From assembly GCF_039545035.1 (NCBI RefSeq), contig NZ_BAABRO010000001.1, forward strand, positions 1,135,091-1,199,090: a stretch of 64,000 nucleotides of DNA, given 5' to 3'. Below are positions 1 to 9,809 of the stretch, piece after piece. The notes under the pieces are model-generated. The model was not told where the DNA came from and did no database searches. It saw only the letters and a list, made by a program, of their open reading frames with translations. The number at the start of each line of letters is the position of its first letter. Within the stretch, counting starts at the first letter, position 1. Source of the DNA: Novipirellula caenicola (lineage in GTDB: Bacteria > Planctomycetota > Planctomycetia > Pirellulales > Pirellulaceae). The translations under genes were made by a program, and so were the position numbers.

Positions 1-773
1 GTTTCCTCTTCCCCGCGAGGCACCTCGAGCCATCCAGGCCGCGTCTCGGCTTCACTGAGCGAAAACAGCCCGGTTCCCATGATTTCGGACAAATCGACTC
101 GGCTTTCGATTGTGTTCAGAATCTTTGCGTCGGCGTTGAGTTGTCGCAAAATTCGATTGAGTTGCTCCAGGTCATACGGCGAAATCAGATCGGCTTTGTT
201 GACAACGATAACATTCGCAAATTCGACTTGATCGACCAACAAATCCACAATGTTGCGAGTATCGTCTTCGCCCAAGCCCAGCCGCCGATCGGTGAGATCA
301 TCCCAGGAACCAAAGTCCTTCATGAAGTTGCCCGCATCGACCACGGTCACCATCGTGTCTAGCTCCGCGACCAAGGACAAACTATCCCCCTCTTCGTCTT
401 CAAAAGTAAACGTTTCGGCGACCGGCATCGGTTCCGAAATGCCGGTCGATTCGATCAGCAGGTAATCAAAGCGGCCATCGCGAGCCAATCGGCGAACTTC
501 GACAAGCAAATCTTCGCGAAGCGTGCAGCAGATGCAGCCGTTGGACATCTCGACGAGTTGTTCTTCGGTACGTGAGAGATTCGCGTCGCCCGATTTGACC
601 AGCGCCGCATCGATGTTGACTTCGCTCATGTCGTTGACGATCACCGCAACACGCAAGCCGTCGCGATTGGTCAGGATGTGATTGAGCAGCGTCGTCTTAC
701 CGGCGCCGAGGAATCCGGACAGCACAGTGACGGGAAGACGATTTGCGGTGGAAGTTTGATTGGTACGGTTCAT
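1..773 (-). CDS. CobW/YjiA-family metal-chaperone GTPase, 3' part outside the window
   Basis: Translating the minus strand from the ATG at 773-771 gives an open frame to the window edge (about 257 residues). The Walker A motif GFLGAGKTT lies at residues 20-28, the metal-binding CxCC signature (GCICC) at about 79-83, and an NKAD guanine-specificity motif near 190. These define the COG0523/CobW GTPases, which use GTP hydrolysis to deliver zinc, cobalt or another metal to client proteins in the cytoplasm. The C-terminal CobW domain is not in the window. No Zur-like palindrome was evident in the 5' region, so the metal is unknown. The upstream ribosome site is weak, but nothing in frame before this ATG looks coding. 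Confidence 0.93.
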   Translation of the reverse strand, partial: MNRTNQTSTANRLPVTVLSGFLGAGKTTLLNHILTNRDGLRVAVIVNDMSEVNIDAALVKSGDANLSRTEEQLVEMSNGCICCTLREDLLVEVRRLARDGRFDYLLIESTGISEPMPVAETFTFEDEEGDSLSLVAELDTMVTVVDAGNFMKDFGSWDDLTDRRLGLGEDDTRNIVDLLVDQVEFANVIVVNKADLISPYDLEQLNRILRQLNADAKILNTIESRVDLSEIMGTGLFSLSEAETRPGWLEVPRGEEE

Positions 774-1597
774 GTTTTCACGGTTCAGTCAAGAGGTTGG
801 CGAAGGATGGAACGCGAGGATTTTGGGCGATGGGGTGGACGATGTAATTCATGTTGGATGCGCAGACCAACGCAGGGACGAGCGAAGTGAATCGCACGCA
901 GCAAATTCCATGACCACGAAACACATGAGCAACCATATCGCACATGCATAGGCTATGCAAGTACTCCATAGTGAGAGTGTGACGGTGTCCTTCCAAGCTA
1001 TGTGAAGAACACGACATTTTTGGACCGCTCTATCGGTATCTCAAGGCCATCGAGAAACGCGGATCGATCGAGAAATCAGTACTGAGGCATCCTCGGGAGG
1101 CATTTGCACACCAACTGCAATTGCGTAGGCTGGACTGCTGAGAAAAACCGAAGTTGGTGATCATGTCTGGCGTTTCGAAGCCATCATGGGAAAACCTGGG
1201 CATGTTGACGGCCCCCTATTTCCTCTGTGTCGATTGCGGCTCGGTCCACTGTCTGAACGACGTCAACTTGACTGCGAGCAGCCAGCGAGACAGCGGCAAG
1301 GTCGCCGAGATGACTGAAATTCTGCTTCGTGAGCATTGCAACGAATGCCGGTAGGCCCAGACCGTGAAATGACGCCAGCCAGAGAGGCTCGTTCGTAGCG
1401 GAAACGGTCGGAATCCACTCGCACGCAACCAGTAACGATCTTCTGGGGTGACCGACCTACCACTACGGCCCCTGCAAACGCGGCTCAAGTTGTCATCCGG
1501 TTGTGCCGATTGTAAGGATTGTCCTGTGGTCGGACCTGCCCTGCTGATTGTACGTCCGCAGTGAGCCTTCAAATGTCCCGTTCACAGAAAGTCCGCG
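774..1597. other. intergenic stretch with no convincing gene
   Basis: About 820 bases between two divergently oriented genes. Short frames exist on both strands, but none carries a recognisable motif, a clear ribosome site or a signal peptide. The region should contain the promoters of both flanking genes. I saw no REP copies or strong hairpins. Confidence 0.6.
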
Positions 1598-3478
1598 ATG
1601 ACAAAGCCATCCTTGCATTGGCCAGGCTGGTATTTCCAGCAAAAACATGCATCGATCGCGGTGCTGCTGGCGTGCATTACGGTTTGCACGTCGGCGATCG
1701 GCCAAGATCCCGCGCCGAGGCGATTGCCGACGCCTGTGGCCCCTGTCATCGAGTCTGGGGAATCGGTACCTGTGCCACCTCAAGTGCGCACGGATGATAT
1801 CGGTCCAGCACTCTATCAGCCGGAATCACCCGCGGTTCCACCAGCATCGGCTGCGGCCAAACAGCGTGAAAGCCGGTTTGTTGAAGCCAAGATTGATGCT
1901 GAAATTCTGCTGCCGTTGAAGCTAGGTCGGCCACAGATTCTTCAACTTGCTGACACGCCGCTCCGGATTTATGTCCCCGACGAAGGAGTCATTCGCGCCG
2001 AGATCATCGACCGCGAATCAGGACGCGAGCTGGCAGTGACCGGTTTGCAGCCTGGGACGACGACGTTAATGCTGTGGTTCGAAGACCAATCGAATCCAAC
2101 GGGGCAAAGCATCGTCAGTTATCTCGTTCGTGTGGATGAAGACAAACGGTCCATTGATGAGGTTGCCCGTCAACTGAACCAGCGTTTTCCGGACAGCTTT
2201 ATTGAATTGACGGATGTCAATGGACGCTTGATGGTCAGTGGCGAAGCGCGGGATGCGATCGAGATGTCACATATTCTGCAAGTGCTTGTCAGCACTCGTG
2301 GTGTGCCCGCTGGTGTGCGAAGGGTTTCCCCGGTGCAAACCGTCAGCAATGTCGTCGATTTCACTGGCAACAATACACTCGATATGGAAGCTCAGGCCGC
2401 GGACGACAGATCGCTGCTCGACCCTGTCGCTCTGGCGCAGGCAGGCATCATCAACTTGATGCGCGTCCCCGGTGAACAGCAAGTGATGCTTCGAGTCACG
2501 GTGGCCGAAGTCAACCGCACGGCCGCGCGAAGCCTCGGACTGAATTTCACCGCCATTCAAAACAACAATCTGTTCAGCAATACGACCGGATCGATCGCAG
2601 GGAACATCCAAGCGATCCTCGATGGTGGCGACATCAGCCTGCGGATCGAGGCACTGCGGCGACTGAGTTTATCTCGCACGCTCGCCGAGCCGAACCTTGT
2701 CGCGATCAATGGCCAAACGGCGAACTTTCAAGCTGGAGGACAGTTTCCGATTCCCGTGATCGCCTCGGGAGGCGTCGGCACGAATTTGCAAGGTGTGCAG
2801 TTCGTCCCGTTCGGCGTGCAATTGCAATTCCTTCCGGTCATTCAGGATCGTGATGTGATTCGATTGCAAATCAACGCTGACGTCAGCACGCGAGACGAAT
2901 CGTTGGGGACGAACATCGGCGGTGGCGGAGGGGGCGGGACATCGGTACCGGGACTGAACAGCCGCAATTTCTCTTCCACTGTAGAGCTGCGAAGCGGTCA
3001 GACTCTCGCCGTGGCGGGCCTTTTACAAACCAACTTCGGTGCCAGCAGTGATCGCGTCCCTTTCTTTGGCGACTTGCCGTTGATCGGACCGCTGACTGGT
3101 GCCAATCGTACCAGTGCGTCCGAGCAAGAGTTGGTCATATTGGTGACCCCCGAGTTGGTCGCCCCCGTCGATTCGTGCGTCACGCCGGGGCTTCCAGGCA
3201 ACGATGTCTACGAGCCGACCGATGTCGAGTTCTACTTGAGCAATCGGCTTGAAAGCCGTCGATCGCGAGATTTCCGCTCGCCCGTAAGAACCGATTATCA
3301 CAAGCAGCGAAGGCCCGATCTTGGTTGCCCGGATCGATTCATCATTGGCTCCAACGGCCCCACCGACCGATGTTGCAATCAACCGGTTGCCGTTCCTCAT
3401 CAACCCGTTCCAACCATTGGTGAATCAATGCCAACGGTCTACTCAACACCAATGATGATCGATGAGGTGTCGCAATGA
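1598..3478 (+). CDS. secretin (type II/III secretion, CpaC/RcpA type)
   Basis: A 626-residue outer-membrane channel subunit. Residues 1 to about 35 form a signal peptide. A pilus-type N-terminal domain (about 105-170) and a BON domain (about 187-235) follow. The secretin core runs from about 290 to 520, including VPFFGDLPLIGPL near 487 and LVTPELVAP near 514. A run of glycines lies near 441, and a Cys/Pro-rich tail of about 100 residues follows the core. Secretins of this type form the exit pore of Tad/Flp pili. The gene overlaps the next one by four bases (ATGA), so the two are probably translationally coupled. No Tad ATPase, platform protein or CpaB is in view, so the assembly motor would have to be elsewhere. 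The upstream ribosome site is weak. Confidence 0.9.
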   Translation: MTKPSLHWPGWYFQQKHASIAVLLACITVCTSAIGQDPAPRRLPTPVAPVIESGESVPVPPQVRTDDIGPALYQPESPAVPPASAAAKQRESRFVEAKIDAEILLPLKLGRPQILQLADTPLRIYVPDEGVIRAEIIDRESGRELAVTGLQPGTTTLMLWFEDQSNPTGQSIVSYLVRVDEDKRSIDEVARQLNQRFPDSFIELTDVNGRLMVSGEARDAIEMSHILQVLVSTRGVPAGVRRVSPVQTVSNVVDFTGNNTLDMEAQAADDRSLLDPVALAQAGIINLMRVPGEQQVMLRVTVAEVNRTAARSLGLNFTAIQNNNLFSNTTGSIAGNIQAILDGGDISLRIEALRRLSLSRTLAEPNLVAINGQTANFQAGGQFPIPVIASGGVGTNLQGVQFVPFGVQLQFLPVIQDRDVIRLQINADVSTRDESLGTNIGGGGGGGTSVPGLNSRNFSSTVELRSGQTLAVAGLLQTNFGASSDRVPFFGDLPLIGPLTGANRTSASEQELVILVTPELVAPVDSCVTPGLPGNDVYEPTDVEFYLSNRLESRRSRDFRSPVRTDYHKQRRPDLGCPDRFIIGSNGPTDRCCNQPVAVPHQPVPTIGESMPTVYSTPMMIDEVSQ

Positions 3479-4041
3479 GGTATCAATCCAAATTATTCGT
3501 CTCTGGTGGTTTGTTGGCGATGTTCCTCACACTAAGCGGCTGTCGTAGCGGACAAGGAATTTGCCATGTCGATCGTTGTGCCGATGTGCCGAGTGGTGCG
3601 ATTCCAGCCAAGCCAGGCAGCCATCTTTGCGAGTGGCAACAAGCTCAAGTGCAATCTGCGTCGATTGACCAGGGCGTGTTTTACCAAGCTGACTTTGTTG
3701 GCAACACCGATCAACTAAGTCCGGCAGCGGAGGTGCAGGTTGCAAGGCTTGTTGAACAAGGAGCCGTCGGGACGGTGCCCCTGATCGTTGAACCCAGCGG
3801 CGACCCTCATCGCGATGCGGGTCGAGTCACCATGCTTGCATCCGCATTTTCCGCAGCAGGTGCAAGCATCGCTGCCGAGCAAATTCAAGTTGCCTATCCA
3901 CCGGCCCTCGGCTTGGAAGGTTTTCGTGCCCAGCAGGTCGCTCGGCAAGCCAGTCGAAGCGGCAACCAAGGCGGAGGCCAGGGACAAAACGGAGGCGGTT
4001 CCATTAGCGGCAGTGGTCTCGGTGGCGGAGGCTTTTTCTAG
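3475..4041 (+). CDS. lipoprotein in secretin operon, possibly CpaD-like
   Basis: A 188-residue protein with a lipobox (LSGC, Cys23) after a hydrophobic leader, so it should be anchored in a membrane by lipid. The middle part (about 85-155) could fold like the CpaD or OmpA-type partner lipoproteins that accompany Tad secretins, but the resemblance is weak. The last 30 residues are Gly/Asn/Gln/Ser-rich and end in GGGFF. It starts inside the stop of the secretin gene and its own stop overlaps the GTG of the next gene by one base. The tight spacing supports a role as a secretin pilotin or partner; this is inferred from position. Confidence 0.8.
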   Translation: MRYQSKLFVSGGLLAMFLTLSGCRSGQGICHVDRCADVPSGAIPAKPGSHLCEWQQAQVQSASIDQGVFYQADFVGNTDQLSPAAEVQVARLVEQGAVGTVPLIVEPSGDPHRDAGRVTMLASAFSAAGASIAAEQIQVAYPPALGLEGFRAQQVARQASRSGNQGGGQGQNGGGSISGSGLGGGGFF

Positions 4042-4784
4042 TGACACGAACGACACTGATCCTGTTAGCAACATTACTTGCTTGCGGATGCAGTTCGCTA
4101 CACGGCGTTGCGTCATTGTCCGGATTGAAGCGAAGCGAAACAAAGTCCGAGTCAAGAAGCAAACCCGCGGAGGCTCCAATGTCTCAGCTTGGTGTCGCCT
4201 TGCCGGCAATGAAGCCCGGTGACGACCGAGAGCTGAAGATCATCGCCGCAGAGCAGATGGCAAAACACGGCTACTGGGACGAAGCGGTTGAGCTGTATCT
4301 CGACGCCGAATCGATCGCCCCCAAAAAACCGAAGCTGGATGCTCAACTCGCCCCTGCGCTGGCGGGTGCCGGACAATATCCGCAGTCGATCGAGCGATAT
4401 CGCCGCCTCATCAAGATCAACCCCAAGGACGCGGAACTAGCAAACAATTTCGCGTTCACGTTGATGGAATCGGGCGATCTCGTTGCGGCAGAGAGCGAGT
4501 TTCGGCGAGCGCTCACGCTCGACCCTCAATCCGAAAACGCAGCGGTCAACTTAGCGTTACTCATTGCACGACAGCAGCGTTATGACGATGCGTTGTCCGT
4601 GCTGATTCCAGCAATTGGCGAAGCTGCCGCTCACCACAACCTAGGCGTTATCGCGATCGAGGTGGGCGATGAGCATTCCGCCAGGCATCACTTTGCTAAA
4701 GCCGCATCGTTACCGGGTGCCCCTAAAGCGACGCAAGAATTTATCGCCGCAATCTCAAAGTCCTCGATGACGACTGTGAAGTGA
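4041..4784 (+). CDS. TPR-repeat lipoprotein, TadD-like
   Basis: A 247-residue protein starting at GTG, one base into the upstream stop codon. The leader MTRTTLILLATLLAC ends in a lipobox-like LLAC (Cys15). Residues about 68-230 form tetratricopeptide-type helical pairs, with the usual A/Y/F/P spacing (for example AELANNFAFTLMESGDL and ENAAVNLALLI). TPR lipoproteins of this kind (TadD) help secretin assembly in Tad systems. Its place as the third gene of the secretin operon supports that role here. TPR domains are common, so the specific name is tentative. Confidence 0.8.
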   Translation: MTRTTLILLATLLACGCSSLHGVASLSGLKRSETKSESRSKPAEAPMSQLGVALPAMKPGDDRELKIIAAEQMAKHGYWDEAVELYLDAESIAPKKPKLDAQLAPALAGAGQYPQSIERYRRLIKINPKDAELANNFAFTLMESGDLVAAESEFRRALTLDPQSENAAVNLALLIARQQRYDDALSVLIPAIGEAAAHHNLGVIAIEVGDEHSARHHFAKAASLPGAPKATQEFIAAISKSSMTTVK

Positions 4785-4985
4785 AGCAATCGGCTTCACG
4801 TGGGCCAGTTAGTGCTTTCTGCTCCAGCCCCCCTGCCACTCCACCCTTGAATCACAAGGAATGGCATTCCGAAGCTGGCGTGATGCTTGCGAACGAGTTC
4901 CCGAAGGCGGGCTCGATCGGTGATCCAGCTGATCATCGTCGATAAAAACCACGATCACAGTTGCATTCACGATGACGCTTCCGCG

Positions 4986-5693
4986 TTAACGTTTGGAAAG
5001 AAGTCGATTGCCAAAGTTCTGGATATCGGGATTGGAATTTTTTGATTCGACCAGGTCGTTACGAATGAGCTCGTGCAAAGTCTTGGCTTTCAAGCAGTCA
5101 TTGAACCTATCCGTGTGAGCCAACTCGTCAGCATTCGTTGCGGTTACTAAGAATTTAAAGGTGTCGGGATCGCATCGGTTGAGCCGGACAAGCAATACCA
5201 TGATTCCAACGGCGAAATAGGGACGGTCCCAATCTCCGAGCGAGCGAGTCTGCATGCACCAGCAAAGAAACTTCAGCACCGCGATTGAAGTTTTTTCTCC
5301 GAGCTTGATCGCGCTATCAATGAGCTGAACGGTCGTCGAATCTTCCCCTGTAAAATATCCTTCATTCGCTGGCTCGGCCGCAGCTCGCAATAGCGTCCCA
5401 CACGCGAATAATCGCATCCAATGCCCTCGATCACCTGTCGATCCGGGTGACCAAGTCGGGTCTTCCGGTTCTGACCAACGGATCAACTCGAGAACCTCCT
5501 TTGGTTCCCAACGCATCGGTGCGAGAATCTTGCCACTTCGGATCGCTGTTAGCTGTTCCAGATGCTCGTCAAAATCCTGTCCGTAGTCAGCTGCAGCAAT
5601 CTCACGACGCATCGCATCATCGACATGCGACGAAGCGATTCGAAGCAATTCAGTACTGGAAGGTTCGTGCTGGTCCAAGAGTTGGCTTGACAC
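4986..5693 (-). CDS. hypothetical protein, 235 residues
   Basis: No family recognised. I place the start at GTG 5693-5691 because an AGGTGG ribosome site lies eight bases upstream. A longer frame begins at 5828, but its extra N-terminus is Arg/Cys-rich and looks non-coding. The protein is soluble and mostly helical, with Trp-rich stretches (RWEPKEVLELIRWSEPED, and WCMQTRSLGDWDRPYFA) and no signal peptide. It stands alone between the TPR operon and a broken ATP-grasp gene. The function is unknown. Confidence 0.6.
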   Translation of the reverse strand: MSSQLLDQHEPSSTELLRIASSHVDDAMRREIAAADYGQDFDEHLEQLTAIRSGKILAPMRWEPKEVLELIRWSEPEDPTWSPGSTGDRGHWMRLFACGTLLRAAAEPANEGYFTGEDSTTVQLIDSAIKLGEKTSIAVLKFLCWCMQTRSLGDWDRPYFAVGIMVLLVRLNRCDPDTFKFLVTATNADELAHTDRFNDCLKAKTLHELIRNDLVESKNSNPDIQNFGNRLLSKR

Positions 5694-5857
5694 TAAGTTA
5701 CCACCTGTGCAACGGTCTGGGGGCGTTCTGGTAGCGATTGCTAAATTTGGCAAACGGAATCTACGCGATTTACGGCAACGGTCATCCAACACCGCTCCGG
5801 AGCAAAGCGACAAAAAGCGGCCGACCACAGTTGCAAGGCTTTGTCGCCCGACTCATT

Positions 5858-6148
5858 TCATCCTGGATGATTCTGGATGGCGTAGTTTGAAACGGCACTC
5901 ACAATCGCCGCCGCGTCGCAATCGTACAAGTCAACACCGCCAAACGTCTTCATCTCGATGACAGCCGCATTGCCGAGTGAGCCGTGAAAGATGACGGGAG
6001 TCTCTGGATTAAATTCCGGCGGCTCATGCAGCCACCATTCATCCTGCGAATCGACAATTCGGTGCCCCGCATCGGAAATGGCCTCTCGCAACCTCCCGTG
6101 GGAATTCGGGAACACGTCCGATTCAAGAATCCAGGTTACCGAGGTCAT
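5858..6148 (-). pseudogene. N-terminal fragment of an ATP-grasp (DUF4343-like) protein
   Basis: Starting at ATG 6148, the frame reads MTSVTWILESDVFPN, then GHRIVDSQDEWW and VIFHGSLGNAAVI. These resemble the N-terminal region of ATP-grasp proteins of the DUF4343 group as I remember them. The frame stops after only 96 residues, whereas the family normally continues into the full ATP-grasp ligase fold. The last 30 residues do not look like the family, so the gene is probably truncated and fused to unrelated sequence. A stand-alone small protein cannot be excluded. Confidence 0.45.
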
Positions 6149-6377
6149 GATGTTTGATCTTGTTTGTATTTTCGCCGAAGCTGCAAAGTTTTCGTCAATT
6201 GATTGACTGGCGACGACCGAGCAGGGTTCGCGCGGAACAGGTTCCTGGCGTCGCCCTAGCAAACGACGGGCATGGGCTCACTTACGAAAGAAGCCAACAC
6301 GTTGACGGCCAACCCGCTAACCTGTACCAAGAACGCCGGAAACCGCAATCAATCATTCCTGCTTCATCCCCACGCCT

Positions 6378-7256
6378 TCATTCATTGATTATGACGTCGA
6401 ACTTACCACCACTTCGTACATAGAGAATGCACTCCGCCTCGCCTGTGGTTGAAATCTGATGTAAAAACTTTTCGCGAGAGCTGAAATAGCTGCCCGGCGT
6501 CATCGTCTTCCTGTCGGTCTTGTCATCGATTCGGTACTTGGCTTGACCCGCGATCACGACGGCGCGAAGGTTTGAATTGTCGCTGCGAATGTTTCCGCTG
6601 AATCCGGCTGGTAGCTTCACCAGTGTGCCGTTGGCTTGGTCTGACTGCGGGTTGCCCCACAGAAATGCGACCTGAGGTTCCTTACCAGAGGCCGACTCCG
6701 CAGACGACTGGATCCACGTGGTGCTGGCGGCGCCGAGCCACACCATGTTCGAGGCGTCGACGTTGACGGGGCGTTCACCGTTGTCGAAAGCCTCGTCGGT
6801 CGGCATGACAAGGTAGGGGCCTTTGTCGATCTCGATGTATGCGATTGTCGTTCCTCGGGCAGCCGTGATGTGGGGTTCACCGGCTGGCTGGGTCCAGAAA
6901 GACCCCGCGGGCATCCACATCGGTTCTGCTGCCGGATCATCGTTGTGAACGCCGCCAGCGATCACAACGCCTCGGTAAGTGACATTGTGAATGTGAGGCG
7001 GTGAGGAAAATCCGTCCACGAATTTTACGAGAAACCCCGTGGCCTGCGTCCCTGATCGGTCGCCCCAAAGCGTTGCCGCTTGCGGACTGGCGTCTCCCCG
7101 AGCCGGGTTGAGCTGCGTCCACTCGACTTCCGAAGCCAAGACCATGTCAGACGTTGACTTGGTTGCTTGCTCTTGAGCGACGCCCTCGGATGCGGCTGCA
7201 AAAAAGCCGACGGCAAACGCGAGCAGTAGGAAAGCTTTGGGAAGGGAATAAATCAT
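6378..7256 (-). CDS. secreted two-cupin protein, DUF4437 family
   Basis: A 292-residue protein with a signal peptide ending near VAQ (residue 28). Two cupin-like halves follow, about 45-165 and 175-290. The first carries a His pair (PHIHN, H88 and H90) of the kind that binds a metal in cupins. The second half lacks the matching HxH and may be structural. Both halves repeat the pattern VVIAG followed by PGSYF or PAGSFW. The family is exported and its substrate is unknown. The gene reads toward the broken ATP-grasp gene and is followed upstream by REP copies at 7295-7399. Confidence 0.8.
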   Translation of the reverse strand: MIYSLPKAFLLLAFAVGFFAAASEGVAQEQATKSTSDMVLASEVEWTQLNPARGDASPQAATLWGDRSGTQATGFLVKFVDGFSSPPHIHNVTYRGVVIAGGVHNDDPAAEPMWMPAGSFWTQPAGEPHITAARGTTIAYIEIDKGPYLVMPTDEAFDNGERPVNVDASNMVWLGAASTTWIQSSAESASGKEPQVAFLWGNPQSDQANGTLVKLPAGFSGNIRSDNSNLRAVVIAGQAKYRIDDKTDRKTMTPGSYFSSREKFLHQISTTGEAECILYVRSGGKFDVIINE

Positions 7257-7294
7257 TGGTTGAAGCTTAGTGGATATTCATTTTTGGGGTTGCC

Positions 7295-7399
7295 GTAGTG
7301 GACAAGGCTACGAATCCTTCTTGATCGAATGAAGCCGCAGGACTCGTTGCCTCGTCCGCTACGTTCATGCCGACGGGACTCGTTGCCTCGTCCACTACG
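7295..7399. repeat. three copies of REP family 1
   Basis: One plus-strand copy (7295-7317, diverged: GTAGTGGACAAGGCTACGAA) is followed by two minus-strand copies (about 7340-7363 and 7376-7399). The family starts with GTAG, continues TGGACGAGG, and ends ACGAGTCC. The GGACG near the head can pair with CG and TCC at the end, giving an imperfect hairpin. The opposed orientation makes a BIME-like pair between the cupin and SDR genes. Confidence 0.85.
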
Positions 7400-7423
7400 C
7401 TGATGTTTTTAACGACGCCCTAA

Positions 7424-8371
7424 TCAAGGCGACCAGCTTAGTGAGGTCTTCTGCTCGGAAAGCATCCAAAGTTTGGCAGCGGCTTCCCGATCCAGGGCAC
7501 ACTCGTCCAATGGGCACTCGTCGATTGGACCGACCATCTCCGCTCGTTTCGTGGGCCCATAGAGTTTATTGGACTCTACATTCTCTTCGGTTGCACACAT
7601 GACCTCGGGCCAAGAGCCTTTTTCGGCGGATTGTGCGATAACTCGAGAAAGTACGGACCAGACAATCTTGTTGAAGGTGCTGGCTGTGTCCTTCAACAAA
7701 TTGGTTCGTGATGCACCGGGATGGCAGACTTGGACAGTCACGTTCTTTCCCGTAGCTTCGACACGGCGTTGCAATTCGTAGGCGAACATCATCTGCGCCA
7801 GCTTGCTCTGGGCGTACGAATTCCAGGCGGTGTAGTGCTTGTCAAAGTTGAGGTCTTCAAACTGAATTCGCTTCAGTCCCATTTTATAGGCGTTGCTGCC
7901 GACGACGACGATGCGGCCCGCCGACTCTTCGATCCGCTCGAACAGCAGTCCGCATAGCAGGAAATGACCGAAGTGGTTCACACCAAGCTGGCTTTCAAAG
8001 CCGTCCACCGTGATTTCCTGTTTGGCCACTTGAGCGATGGCCGCGTTGCAAATGAGCGCGTCGATGCGCGGGACGTTCTGCAACACTTCCGCCGCCGCTT
8101 CTCGCACGGATTCCAACACCGCCAAGTCCATGCGAACGAAAGTCACGTCCGCTTCACTGCCAAATTCCTGTTTCAGCGCCGCGATGGCGGCGGCTGACTT
8201 GTCGGCGCTGCGGTTTAGCATCACCACTGCTGCGTCTTTGGACAGGAACACCCGCGTTGCCTCAAAACCCGCACCGGCGTTGGCACCGGTGATGAGATAG
8301 GTTTTGCCTGCGAGGGAGCCAAGTCGCTCCGGCGTCCAGCCCCCTGGTCCAAAGTTTCGCTTGGTGGACAT
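7424..8371 (-). CDS. short-chain dehydrogenase/reductase (SDR), retinol-dehydrogenase-like
   Basis: A 315-residue cytoplasmic NAD(P)-dependent oxidoreductase. The dinucleotide site TGANAGAG is at residues 29-36, NAA at 109-111, the catalytic Ser at 159 (VVGSN), and the YxxxK pair at Tyr186/Lys190 (YAQSK). The length and the LDFxxL-type substrate region fit the WW-domain-oxidoreductase/retinol-dehydrogenase-like SDR subgroup. The substrate is unknown. REP copies lie on both sides, so it is probably its own transcription unit. The C-terminal 40 residues (Cys, Glu, Asp-rich) are an extension over minimal SDRs. Confidence 0.9.
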   Translation of the reverse strand: MSTKRNFGPGGWTPERLGSLAGKTYLITGANAGAGFEATRVFLSKDAAVVMLNRSADKSAAAIAALKQEFGSEADVTFVRMDLAVLESVREAAAEVLQNVPRIDALICNAAIAQVAKQEITVDGFESQLGVNHFGHFLLCGLLFERIEESAGRIVVVGSNAYKMGLKRIQFEDLNFDKHYTAWNSYAQSKLAQMMFAYELQRRVEATGKNVTVQVCHPGASRTNLLKDTASTFNKIVWSVLSRVIAQSAEKGSWPEVMCATEENVESNKLYGPTKRAEMVGPIDECPLDECALDREAAAKLWMLSEQKTSLSWSP

Positions 8372-8419
8372 CTTTCAAACTCCTTCGTTGAGAACGACCA
8401 ATTGATGAGTGGCGTCGTG

Positions 8420-8509
8420 GTAGTGGACGAGGCAACGAGTCCCTCCTGCATTTTCCGTAGTGGACGAGGCAACGAGTCCCTCTTGCATTTTGCGTATTGG
8501 ACGAGGCGA
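8420..8509 (+). repeat. three direct copies of REP family 1, 37-base spacing
   Basis: Two near-perfect copies (8420-8443 and 8457-8480) and a decayed third (8493-8509) stand head to tail. Each repeat of 24 bases is followed by a similar 13-base linker (TCCTGCATTTTCC, then TCTTGCATTTTGC). The linkers are near-identical, which shows duplication of a 37-bp unit and argues against a CRISPR array. Confidence 0.85.
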
Positions 8510-8527
8510 ATTTGCGCAAAGCCGTCT

Positions 8528-9535
8528 TTAATTAAATCCGTCAAGCACATTCTTACCGATCGTGCGGCCGCTCTCTTGTTCGGCGTGGGCCTTTTTAAGC
8601 GAGTCGACGCTGATCATCCCGAGATTGTTGTTCACGGTCGAGATCAGCGTGCCGTCGTCGATCAATTCGGACACTCGATTCAATAGCTGGTGTTGTTTTT
8701 CGATGTCATCGGTTTGGAACATCGAGCGTGCAAACATGAACTCCCAACTAAAGCTGAGGGCTTTCGGCTTACCCGATTTAATGTCCAAGGTTTCCGGATC
8801 GTCAATGAATGCGACGTGACCGCGGGGCTTGATCAGTTCAATGATCGCGGGAAAGTGTCCATCCGTACCTGTTAGTGACGCAACGTAGCGAGGCTCAAGA
8901 TTCAGTGCCTTCAGTTGATCGACCAAAGACTCGCGATGATTGATAACATGGTCGGCACCCATCTTCTGAACCCAACGGACCGTTTCTGGACGCGACGCCG
9001 TGGCGACGACGGTCAGTCCGGTGAGCTGTTTGGCAAGTTGAATAAGAATCGACCCAACACCACCAGCGCCGCCGATCACTAGCAGGCTCTCACCGTTGCC
9101 GTCACCTTCCTTTACGGCTAGTGAATCGAACAATAGCTCCCAAGCCGTTATTGACGTCAGCGGGAACCCGGCGGCTTCGGCAAATCCAAGCGATTTAGGT
9201 TTCTTACCGACGATCCGTTCGTCCACCGCGTGTAATTCCGCATTGGTGCCCGGCCGCGTGATATCGCCAGCATAAAAGACTTCGTCGCCAACCTTGAATT
9301 TGGTGACGTCGCTGCCGACCTGTTGAACCACCCCAGCGGCATCATAGCCAATGATTTTGATGCCGCTGTCAGGCTGTTGATTCAAACGGACTTTGACGTC
9401 GACGGGATTGACCGAGATTCCTCGCACTTCGACCAACAGATCATGCGGTCGCAGTTCGGGCGTTTCTGCCTCAACTTCGACCAGTGAATCAGCGGCGTCG
9501 ATTGGGCCAGCTTGTGTGTATCCGATCGCTTTCAT
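8528..9535 (-). CDS. zinc-binding-alcohol-dehydrogenase-family oxidoreductase (MDR, quinone reductase type)
   Basis: A 335-residue medium-chain reductase. The GroES-like substrate domain is N-terminal (starting [10 protein letters not shown]), and the NADPH-binding Rossmann fold carries GGAGGVG at 155-161. The Cys/His ligands of the catalytic and structural zincs of true alcohol dehydrogenases are absent, which places it with NADPH:quinone oxidoreductase-like MDRs. It would reduce quinones or enones in the cytoplasm; the exact substrate is inferred only at family level. It lies in the same orientation as the neighbouring SDR, separated by a REP array. Confidence 0.88.
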   Translation of the reverse strand: MKAIGYTQAGPIDAADSLVEVEAETPELRPHDLLVEVRGISVNPVDVKVRLNQQPDSGIKIIGYDAAGVVQQVGSDVTKFKVGDEVFYAGDITRPGTNAELHAVDERIVGKKPKSLGFAEAAGFPLTSITAWELLFDSLAVKEGDGNGESLLVIGGAGGVGSILIQLAKQLTGLTVVATASRPETVRWVQKMGADHVINHRESLVDQLKALNLEPRYVASLTGTDGHFPAIIELIKPRGHVAFIDDPETLDIKSGKPKALSFSWEFMFARSMFQTDDIEKQHQLLNRVSELIDDGTLISTVNNNLGMISVDSLKKAHAEQESGRTIGKNVLDGFN

Positions 9536-9652
9536 TTCTGTTCCTTTGGTAGTGCAGGCTGCTAGGGCGTTGTCTTTGAATGAGTGGAAAGATCTTTGAA
9601 GGCCGCTGAGCTCTTAGCGGCAATGGTACGAGGCGTGGTTATCCGGGGCTCA

Positions 9653-9784
9653 CTGTGAAGCATTTTTTCGTAGCGACCTTTGCCAGAAGGTGGTGATTCC
9701 TATTGGCCGGCAATCATCCACGCTCTGGCGAGCGTCGCTACGGAACGCAAATGCCGCAATTTGCCCTCTCTAAATGCTTCACAG
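9653..9784. repeat. 132-bp inverted-pair repeat with 13-bp terminal inverted repeats (REP family 2)
   Basis: The ends are perfect 13-base inverted repeats, CTGTGAAGCATTT (9653-9665) and AAATGCTTCACAG (9772-9784). Inside sit two opposed hairpin units that both begin with GTAG: a plus unit 9670-9690 (GTAGCGACC, then a hairpin with loop TGCCA-like) and a minus unit 9721-9742. The same architecture recurs at 31225-31358 and, damaged, at 21628-21752. Confidence 0.85.
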
Positions 9785-9809
9785 CGTTGCGTAAAACGGA
9801 GACAAATTA

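Noticed and set aside
1154..1354. 66-codon plus-strand frame with Cys pairs
   Set aside because: Two CxxC-like pairs are present, but there is no ribosome site and the frame is overlapped by equal antisense frames; not enough to call a gene.
8420..8509. Short direct repeats spaced at 37 bases, like a CRISPR start
   Set aside because: The spacers are almost the same as each other, no cas gene is near, and the same repeat occurs singly and inverted elsewhere.
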